Source: Aradus depressus
Taxonomy: Eukaryota; Arthropoda; Insecta; Hemiptera; Aradidae
Reading direction: 5' to 3'
Assembly (NCBI GenBank): GCA_963662175.1
Contig: OY759215.1
Location: forward strand, 21,813,079 to 21,877,078
Length of the DNA: 64,000 nt
In this document: positions 62,301-64,000 of the stretch, one piece after another
Layout of the letters: every line of letters begins with the position of its first letter
Position numbering within the stretch: the first letter of the stretch is position 1
Made by a program: the position numbers and the translations under genes
The notes under the pieces: generated by a model
Database searches by the model: none
The model's input: the letters and a program-made list of their open reading frames with translations, nothing else
Told to the model about the DNA's origin: nothing

Positions 62301-63675
62301 GGTCTGTCTGTTAGGGGTAGGCTGTCCGTCTGGCTTTGTCGGTTGGGTTGTCTCCTGACCGTCCTGGAGAGTGAGAAGTGGCTCGTATCTGTTCTGTGTT
62401 GGTGTTGGTGTGGGTGTGATTTGTAAAGTATATCGGTTCCTCTTCAGCTGAGGCTCCTGGGAGATGGCTCTGTTATCAGGGACTACTTGGCCGCCGTCTA
62501 CTGCCATTGATATCCCAGAGTCCTCACAGCTTGAAGTGAGCTGCCTCTTAGCAGGTAAAAAAGTAGATATCATCTCACCTGTTCCGGCTACATTGTTTAT
62601 TTGCTTGATATCGGCAAGGTTAGAATTTTGAATATTAAAATTATTAGACTGTTCTCGTTTCGAAACGCCGGGTTTCATTCTCACCCAAACAGAGGGAGAA
62701 CTTCTGAGTGTCTTTGTCACTGTTTAGTAATATAAAAACTTATAACACCGTCACAATATTAATAATAAATGTTAACAAACTTTAATGCGTGTTAAGCACT
62801 TTATAGCCAAAACAGCTGTTCTATACAAAACATAAAGTACTGGTAAATTATTATATAAAACAAAGTACTCCCTTATGTGCTTCTGAATCCACGCTAAATA
62901 TTTCATGAAGAAATGTTCATTCCATCGAGTTATTGTTTTCAACAATTGAATGGATTTTTTGGGTATTTGATAGAAAAAATGATAGACCTTTCGACAGGTC
63001 TTGAATGTTCATATAACTAATATATTGAACCATCTTTTGTACAAATAATCCAAACCGCAACAAGCTGGACCAAGAATTCTGCTGCATCAGCAAGACATGC
63101 ATATTAAACATCTGAAGGAGGACAGCGCATGAAGAGAACCACGCTCCACTCTTAGGTATATACTGTGTTTTGATTTAGGGAAGTGCGGATTCTGACAATG
63201 TTCTCCATTGCTTGTTGACTTCCATGACGGCAAACAGTAGTAAACAATACATGATGACGCATCATTTGATCGCCAGGTAGCTTGTATAATGAAAAACGCG
63301 TATCTTCTAATGTAAAAACCGCGTTACCCCAATTTTGATTTTTAAAAAAGTAACGGTTATTGTGTTCCTAGTTGAGACATAGAAGCTTATTTAAGTGAAC
63401 TGCACTGCTGTTCTCCATAAAATATATTGGAATGAGATTTCAGTTTTCATTTTTGAATTATTTCTGTGTAGTCATACTAATATTTAGTTTTTGCATTTTA
63501 CCTTGACTTGGAGTGTTTCTTGTGAGAGTTGAGGGGGGCCTGTCCGTCGGATGGGTATGACGTGAGCTCAGGGGTGGTTGGAGGATGGTACCGGGGCGAG
63601 GGACTCTCGAAGGACCACGAGCCAGAACGGCTGCTCCCGTGGTGCAGACTGCTGCTGCTGCTTCGGCTCACGACG
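26203..63675 (-). CDS. spen: split ends (spen/SPEN/SHARP), 21 coding exons, 5' incomplete
   Basis: This is the nuclear RNA-binding transcriptional co-regulator of the Spen family. It binds RNA through N-terminal RRMs and recruits co-repressor machinery through a C-terminal SPOC domain; in insects it affects Notch, Wnt and EGFR outputs. I joined 21 phase-consistent exons giving 4147 residues, and the N-terminus lies beyond the window. Counting from the first complete codon seen, residues 1-135 are Ser/Arg-rich. RRM domains lie at about 138-215, 240-315 and 322-397. A giant charged, low-complexity region spans about 491-3249, Pro/Gln-rich repeats about 3369-3725, and the SPOC domain about 3980-4147, ending HLLIVIATV. 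Residues such as LPARSSDTSLKDGLYHEYKK, RTLFIGNLEKDIT and YPVMWQGLLALKND identify the family. Introns hold SINEs, a LINE, a MITE-like element and tandem arrays. Length fits large arthropod Spen proteins. Confidence 0.96.
26411..26549 (+). mobile_element. SINE fragment with an inverted end piece
   Basis: Bases 26411-26523 match the 3' half of the SINE on the plus strand. Bases 26524-26549 ('gggtctttaatgagtacct') match a more 5' part on the minus strand, so the copy is rearranged or two fragments are joined. Confidence 0.7.
26600..26780 (+). repeat. dispersed repeat family R2 fragment
   Basis: It shares 'aaatttca...gtagcatcctta' and 'cataggccacgtggcatctcaaaa'-like segments with 51700-52196. Noncoding. 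Confidence 0.45.
27548..27706 (-). CDS. spen: spen exon, SPOC core
   Basis: It codes 53 residues (MDTEHCMLLALPCGRDHLDV ... QAAGIVNIAAPGSHQ). The LLALPCGRD and YLQQKQAAGI motifs are hallmark SPOC sequence. Phase is 0 at both ends. Confidence 0.95.
27844..28062 (+). mobile_element. SINE, 5'-truncated copy
   Basis: It contains 'gagcacgccgtccttcgg', 'gcaatggtcccgagcc', 'gtaggcgttacgacctcgtg' and 'gggcatgagtcacaata' in SINE order. The tRNA head is missing, and internal substitutions indicate moderate age. Confidence 0.8.
28611..28811 (-). CDS. spen: spen exon, SPOC start
   Basis: It codes 67 residues beginning RYPVMWQGLLALKNDQAAVQ and including MRLEQTQLDGVARKM. This is the first half of the SPOC domain, with the conserved WQGLLALKND and the basic surface used to bind phosphorylated or acidic partner motifs in the family. 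Confidence 0.96.
29608..29888 (-). CDS. spen: spen exon upstream of SPOC
   Basis: It codes 93 residues of Gly/Pro/His-rich linker ending QADSLLVLLQ, which leads directly into the SPOC domain. Low complexity is expected; frame and splice sites fix it. Confidence 0.88.
29947..30082. repeat. 71-bp tandem duplication
   Basis: 'aagtgtatattgaagtcacg' through 'cccatttactttacatgg' occurs twice in tandem with a 71-bp period and no visible mismatch across the shared part. It lies in a spen intron. Confidence 0.95.
30518..30659 (-). CDS. spen: spen exon (His/Tyr/Pro-rich)
   Basis: It codes 47 residues (GGEVVPHVNYPAHHIQPAHY ... PPYHRQS). Phase is 0 in and 1 out. The acceptor is GACTAG and the donor G|GTAATT. 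Confidence 0.87.
30660..32027. other. spen intron, nothing recognised
   Basis: AT-rich sequence with a poly-C run at about 31930-31950. I see no exon or repeat copy here. Confidence 0.5.
32028..32117 (-). CDS. spen: spen exon (30 codons)
   Basis: It codes HGVVAELLPNPQWPRQPTPP and a Gln/Asn-rich end. Phase is 0 at both ends, between CAG acceptor and CAG|GTACCC donor. It is short and low-complexity, so boundaries rest on splice signals. Confidence 0.78.
32409..32543 (+). mobile_element. SINE with internal deletion
   Basis: The 5' start 'gagggcgcc' and the 3' end 'gcccgggcatgagtcac' are both present, but most of the middle, including the B box, is missing or scrambled. Confidence 0.65.
33700..34012 (-). 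mobile_element. tRNA-derived SINE, near full-length, antisense
   Basis: The reverse complement runs from the 'agggcgccagtagctcag' head through the B box (TCGAACCC on the plus strand) to the 3' tail. CTGATTAA occurs at 33692-33699 and 34013-34020, a plausible target-site duplication. Confidence 0.88.
34636..34779 (-). CDS. spen: spen exon (48 codons)
   Basis: It codes YVVKSQTEGARLGPEGGCIV ... VPAYEASL, phase 0 at both ends. The acceptor is TTGCAG and the donor CTG|GTACAT. Confidence 0.86.
34893..35015 (-). CDS. spen: spen exon (41 codons)
   Basis: It codes AAQAREGLATPHQGPLLTGS ... IVTGASSAR, phase 0. The PIVTGASS stretch is typical of the region before the SPOC domain in Spen proteins. Confidence 0.87.
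35165..35383 (-). CDS. spen: spen exon (73 codons)
   Basis: It codes a Pro-rich segment (VVVTSCQPGPVTPQPVPRPP ... KAHILQSIGS) in which KAHLLQ and KAHILQ recur. Phase is 0 at both ends. Confidence 0.87.
35497..36348 (-). CDS. spen: spen exon with PLKPLQQP repeats
   Basis: It codes 284 residues. The start, EKDGSRTTVDDTIEDVIRGT, resembles the conserved VDDTIEDV motif of Spen. A Pro/Ala/Thr-rich stretch and a tandem array of about six PLKPLQQP octapeptides (24-bp units, about 35830-35985) follow, then a poly-Pro run. The repeats are in frame. Confidence 0.9.
36748..37103 (-). CDS. spen: spen exon (118 codons)
   Basis: It codes VLKETVSTPTSTRG, an Arg/Gly-rich RGG-like run (SRGGRRGGKRGRGGGGRGRG), and a Ser/Thr/Pro stretch ending KSRRLL before donor CTG|GTGAGC. 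The RGG segment may bind RNA. Confidence 0.88.
37197..45475 (-). CDS. spen: spen giant exon (8.3 kb)
   Basis: One uninterrupted exon codes 2759 residues. The first part contains EWEERLKSLDEKYEKW and VKHKLLQLDLYELQPSEIVK, conserved after the RRMs of Spen. A very long Lys/Glu/Asp/Arg/Ser-rich region, a 14-residue Gln run (41836-41877, mixed CAA/CAG codons) and a region of SEDD motifs follow. Next is a Pro/Gln-rich part with five 26-residue repeats (about 38440-38830), then an acidic/Lys stretch. Giant central exons are known in fly spen and human SPEN. Upstream splice phase fits exon 46541-46759; the donor AAAG|GTAATT is at 37196. Confidence 0.95.
38440..38830 (-). repeat. spen: five 78-bp coding repeats in spen
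   Basis: Five tandem units of 26 residues, each built on LSPQSGVQKQSHVPVQGPQQ followed by SSAPHP, alternate between a VPVQGP and an IAIQSP version. The units keep frame and are strongly similar at DNA level, so the array expanded recently by unequal exchange. Confidence 0.93.
46541..46759 (-). CDS. spen: spen exon after RRM domains
   Basis: It codes 72 residues, a Gly run followed by VAGTSPGVRVFDSHSSTNPP and a Ser/Arg/Pro stretch ending DRPAY. Phase is 1 in and 2 out. The acceptor is TTAACAG and the donor ACAG|GTCAGT. Confidence 0.88.
47456..47953 (-). mobile_element. antisense SINE interrupted by a MITE-like element
   Basis: SINE sequence lies at 47456-47586 (3' part) and continues at 47840-47953 (middle part), split by the element at 47587-47839. 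The tRNA head is missing. The two halves join cleanly when compared with the other copies. Confidence 0.85.
47587..47839. mobile_element. MITE-like DNA element nested in a SINE
   Basis: The ends are inverted repeats: TACTCGGCGACACGAAATAAG on the left and, read inward from the right, TACCCTGCGACACGAAATAAG. The core GCGACACGAAATAAG is identical. Comparison with intact SINE copies shows that TA was duplicated at insertion. There is no ORF, so it would need a transposase in trans. TA duplication suggests a Tc1/mariner-like or related superfamily. Confidence 0.85.
48049..48206 (-). CDS. spen: spen exon, second half of third visible RRM
   Basis: It codes 52 residues, with MRGVMLRGRKLQVDYASREC closing the RRM (RNP-like LRGRKLQVDYA) and a short acidic/Gln tail. 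Phase is 0 in and 2 out. Confidence 0.94.
48299..48405 (-). CDS. spen: spen exon, first half of third visible RRM
   Basis: It codes 35 residues (NVTEKYVNQQFSQFGPVTHV...RGQALVTYEQ), the helix 1 and RNP1-like strand of the RRM. Phase is 1 in and 0 out. Confidence 0.94.
49207..49387 (-). CDS. spen: spen exon, end of second visible RRM
   Basis: It codes 60 residues (DIDIKKQGTSSSYAFCQFSD ... NRIKLGFGKS...CVWVDGIA). YAFCQFSD is the RNP1 strand, and CVWVDGIA is the first strand of the next RRM. Confidence 0.96.
49388..51206. other. spen intron, nothing recognised
   Basis: Very AT-rich intron sequence; no exon, SINE copy or other repeat could be recognised. Confidence 0.55.
51207..51333 (-). CDS. 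spen: spen exon, start of second visible RRM
   Basis: It codes 42 residues (PFEAEQDEFHPKATRTLFIG, NLEKDITTQEIRKHFDQFGE). TLFIGNL is the RNP2 motif, and the run HPKATRTLFIGNLEKDIT is diagnostic for Spen. Confidence 0.96.
51700..52196 (+). repeat. dispersed repeat family R2
   Basis: Two diverged internal blocks, 'gtttgaaacaatgaccctgg' and 'ggttgaaacataggccatgt', each precede 'ggcatc(c/t)gaaaa', so the copy contains an internal duplication. The end 'gaagccgggtaacctgctag' is a typical dispersed-repeat terminus. It lies in a spen intron; related to 26600-26780. Confidence 0.55.
52378..52600 (-). CDS. spen: spen exon, main part of first visible RRM
   Basis: It codes 73 residues (TSLKDGLYHEYKKHGKVTWV ... 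DRYALVCFKKPEDVDKALQ ... VAPYQGYDVDDNEF). RYALVCF is the RNP1 strand. Phase is 1 in and 2 out. Confidence 0.96.
52601..54103. other. spen intron, nothing recognised
   Basis: AT-rich intron without a recognisable exon or repeat copy. Confidence 0.5.
54104..54243 (-). CDS. spen: spen exon entering first visible RRM
   Basis: It codes 46 residues: a Ser/Asn/Gln-rich linker and then RRPLAICVRNLPARSS, where ICVRNLP is the RNP2 motif. Phase is 2 in and 1 out. Confidence 0.93.
55260..55645 (+). repeat. dispersed repeat family R1 copy
   Basis: It carries 'gtactgccccagcacaaatt', 'ctctccctccaaagtcaatc', 'gtcgatacattcattc' and 'ccgatttggctgtaaata' in R1 order. It lies in a spen intron. Confidence 0.6.
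56201..56816 (-). repeat. four 154-bp tandem units from a LINE ORF tail
   Basis: Four units of exactly 154 bp follow each other with few differences. On the minus strand each reads a peptide like ASSLWNSLPPLIRHAPSVAS followed by FKSSLFQFL, which matches the WNSLP...FK tail found after the reverse-transcriptase domain of many non-LTR retrotransposons. The unit length is not a multiple of three, so the frame rotates and the array cannot encode a uniform repeat protein. A single additional relic of the same ORF extends to about 56911. Confidence 0.85.
57345..57485 (-). CDS. spen: spen exon, Ser/Arg-rich
   Basis: It codes 46 residues (SGSESGGSNSSRSRSRSSSA ... PSDKSSSAH). This frame, not the Pro/Ala-rich alternative open frame, is the one that joins both neighbouring exons. 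SR-rich sequence before the RRMs is typical of Spen. Confidence 0.87.
57510..57834 (-). mobile_element. tRNA-derived SINE, full-length, antisense
   Basis: The reverse complement is complete from the tRNA head (GCTCAGTGGTATG, then the B box region) to the ATAATAACTAA tail, with a small deletion near the 3' end. It lies 25 bp upstream of a spen exon, next to its splice acceptor. I find no clear target duplication. Confidence 0.92.
57995..58275 (+). repeat. dispersed repeat family R1 copy
   Basis: It carries 'caatgtacttccccaggacg', 'gggtcagaaaatatgaatcg' and 'ctgaccgattacataacttc', ending 'ctagttggggaactaaa'. Most of the middle is deleted. Confidence 0.55.
58573..58584. repeat. LINE target-site duplication, left
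   Basis: TATACAAAACAT is repeated exactly at 62822-62833. Confidence 0.92.
58661..61360 (-). CDS. LINE ORF2: endonuclease and reverse transcriptase
   Basis: An 899-residue protein that nicks target DNA and primes reverse transcription of the element's RNA. The N-terminal apurinic-like endonuclease (about 10-225) shows the catalytic Glu45 in ITETHL, GDLN at 140-143 and SDH at 214-216. The reverse transcriptase (about 440-720) shows FLDVAAAFDTVW, AGVPQGAILSPLLF and the catalytic YADD at 669-672. The C-terminal tail has a Cys/His-poor segment and no RNase H. The ATG overlaps the end of ORF1 by 14 bp, so translation probably depends on termination-reinitiation or a similar mechanism. No stop or frameshift interrupts it. 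Confidence 0.96.
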   Translation of the reverse strand: MVDPNLNIFHNLSILNWNADGIKNRRTILSDFLTRYNIDIICITETHLHNTDKFKLKGYTIYRQDRQTRFGGVAVCIKKNLAHSQLLLPTLQQLEAVGATLTLNNNRTLNIISAYHRPGIRIHQTDFEHIFTGGPTILLGDLNSKNTIWGCRRTNNNGTRLLNIINNLGVQISAPDEPTFYPTQQRYLPDILDIGLVQNFTLPLYHEPLTELDSDHLPVVCTFKVNPKQAEHLPRLIQGKIDWDAFRWEMDKNIDIPLHYDNTEDIDDSLKYFTQAIYTSIHNSTYNHNKDQRNMRQNKTPTRILNMIHDKNTLRKHWQRTRDPQEKRELNRLTRLIRWELDNDRINRYRQYTSDFTPGDSNLWMETRRLLRQDPGLPPLTNGQNTVTTDKDKSELVAQHLEQKFRTHDTQDHETLHTVHEFLSTPLHTAEPHIQYTNPSEITLYIRRLPNKKAPGEDLIPNIVLKNLPPRSIAYLTGLFNGCLRRGYFPDTWKNAIVVVFHKHGKPKQDPNSYRPISLLNSFSKIFEKIISKRLTEYLEDTIPSHQFGFKAKHSAVQQLQRVTETIVHGFEAKNYTTAVFLDVAAAFDTVWHQGLLYKLKKSLLPKYIVGLISSFLHGRTFQVRVSNALSTKRRITAGVPQGAILSPLLFSLYTHDIPETPTATLATYADDTMIACQHSVLSVAIEQLQEALTEVSLWFSKWRLTLNIGKTEAKIFTLRRFSIEEQRQLQIDDLPILWNPKDQGVRYLGVLLDTRLTWKLHINRKLQLAYSRLNTLYPLINRNTPLKHTCTILLYKTLLLPLLTYACPVWIGTSSTNIKRLQTFQNKVLRIATNAPWFVRNHKIHEELGVPLFAAHIEKLVKNHHEALVYCSGAVHYSLGAPTPGRRLKQRLYQDFLF
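61347..62678 (-). CDS. LINE ORF1: gag-like nucleic-acid-binding protein
   Basis: A 443-residue protein expected to coat the element RNA. I start it at the ATG at 62678-62676 (MKPGVSKREQ); the frame is open a little further upstream but only from a GTG. The middle part resembles the RRM/PRE_C2HC-type region of Jockey gag proteins. It is followed by three zinc knuckles: CTNCQSFGHTKNFC, CVKCGEDHHFTAC and CANCQGNHPASYRGC. A Pro/Gln-rich stretch and a hydrophobic C-terminus end it at FNNGGP. The last 14 bp overlap ORF2 in another frame. Confidence 0.94.
   Translation of the reverse strand: MKPGVSKREQSNNFNIQNSNLADIKQINNVAGTGEMISTFLPAKRQLTSSCEDSGISMAVDGGQVVPDNRAISQEPQLKRNRYTLQITPTPTPTQNRYEPLLTLQDGQETTQPTKPDGQPTPNRQTKIPPIFLCEADNYQLVITELKSLICSPFETKQCNKKIKISLTTTDDYRKVTKFYDDNKVKYYTFVNPEDRKLSVIIRGVPYSLTDTEITDELTPTYPVLKVTRILNHDRRPTPLCAVELENIPSGEAIFQLTRLYYTVVKVEPRRRSSRVVQCTNCQSFGHTKNFCRLDPKCVKCGEDHHFTACPSRQKKVDSPKCANCQGNHPASYRGCASYKTYVDRTTRQAQPKRQDPPNAPPKGQLPRQTPDRPNSWFDQSRPRPFQPRPQPNLPSSQDNQPANDMTDLTNTIITFLKPFIPIIKSFLSNLLTQVFSFNNGGP
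62822..62833. repeat. LINE target-site duplication, right
   Basis: Exact 12-bp repeat of 58573-58584, directly abutting the 5' end of the element. Confidence 0.92.
63502..63675 (-). CDS. spen: spen first exon inside the window
   Basis: It codes 57 residues (VVSRSSSSSLHHGSSRSGSW ... LNSHKKHSKS), Ser/Arg/Pro-rich. The acceptor TGTTTGCAG shows it is internal, so at least one more 5' exon lies beyond 64000. Phase is 2 in and 2 out. Confidence 0.87.
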
Positions 63676-63883
63676 CTGCAAACATCAACAAATACATTAG
63701 TATATCATACTCATACTCAGCACAGTAACAGTATCAGGTATATTATAACTCTTTTTGGTAATGCATACTTATAGGTTACTACAAGTGATAAAAGCGCGAA
63801 TTATAAAAGTGATAATGTTAGTCAAGAAAGGTGTCAACCTAAACACGAACGAACCTGAACCTGTTCTACCTCCACTCGTACAG

Positions 63884-64000
63884 CATATGCACAAGAGATC
63901 AATGGATGAACAGAATAGACTGTAGAGAGGCTAGGGAGGCTATCGGCAGTAAGGACAATAAGCTGCGAGGTGCTCAGGAGGAGCTTCAGCAGATAGAAGA
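63884..64000 (+). pseudogene. coiled-coil-like coding fragment, broken, runs off the edge
   Basis: On the plus strand a strong acceptor-like tract (CTGTTCTACCTCCACTCGTACAG) ends at 63883. Beyond it one frame reads HMHKRSMDEQNRL up to a TAG at 63923-63925. Another frame reads REAREAIGSKDNKLRGAQEE and LQQIEE to the window end. Both halves look like one charged coiled coil interrupted by a 1-base frame change near 63923. It is opposite in strand to spen. I recognise no family; a pseudogene, a nested gene with a sequence error, or chance are all open. Confidence 0.25.

Larger units (their letters stand above)
58585..62821 (-). mobile_element. Jockey-like non-LTR retrotransposon, apparently full-length
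   Basis: This 4.2-kb LINE lies in the same orientation as spen, inside its intron. It has about 140 bp of 5' UTR, two intact overlapping ORFs (gag-like ORF1 and endonuclease-reverse transcriptase ORF2), an AATAAA near the 3' end and a TTA-repeat tail (about 58585-58604) rather than poly-A. A perfect 12-bp target-site duplication flanks it. With both frames open and the duplication unmutated, the insertion is recent and may be active. There is no RNase H domain, as is usual for the Jockey clade. Confidence 0.95.

Overview
The window is AT-rich eukaryotic nuclear DNA. Genes are split into many short exons by introns with canonical GT-AG ends, and the introns and spacers are full of tRNA-derived SINEs, a non-LTR retrotransposon, a small DNA transposon, minisatellites and degraded dispersed repeats. 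The two genes I can identify have insect-like architecture, so I read the organism as an arthropod, most likely an insect. I cannot name the species. Exons were joined by hand from splice consensus, codon phase and family similarity; every exon listed is phase-consistent with its neighbours.

Layout. Bases 1-6635 are the 3' flank of the first gene: AT-rich spacer with dispersed repeats, a TA microsatellite and a truncated SINE. Bases 6636-19422 (minus strand) hold a complete 17-exon gene for the golgin/vesicle tether p115 (USO1), about 828 residues. Its introns carry two minisatellites (12461-13056 and 15208-15535) and a GC-rich duplicated stretch (16935-17590). Bases 19423-22340 are the intergenic spacer upstream of p115, with a full-length SINE flanked by a perfect 15-bp target-site duplication. 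Bases 22341-26202 look like a long AT-rich 3' UTR.

From 26203 to beyond the right edge (minus strand) runs split ends (spen/SPEN/SHARP). I placed 21 coding exons for 4147 residues; the 5' end lies outside the window. Reading 5' to 3' it encodes a Ser/Arg-rich N-terminal segment, three RRM domains spread over six exons, an 8.3-kb giant exon of charged low-complexity sequence, a Pro/Gln-rich region with tandem peptide repeats, and the SPOC domain in the last four exons. Its introns hold SINE copies, a SINE with a MITE-like element nested inside it, a 154-bp tandem array made from the tail of a reverse-transcriptase ORF, and an apparently intact Jockey-like LINE (58585-62821) with a perfect 12-bp target-site duplication.

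p115 acts in ER-Golgi vesicle tethering and spen in nuclear transcription and RNA regulation, so nothing suggests a shared pathway; they are neighbours in tandem orientation. I found no bacterial-type operon, CRISPR array or clearly new multi-gene system. The most distinctive material is the young mobile-element layer, a 93-nt stop-free intron in spen, a NAGNAG acceptor in p115, and a plus-strand coiled-coil-like coding fragment at the right edge.
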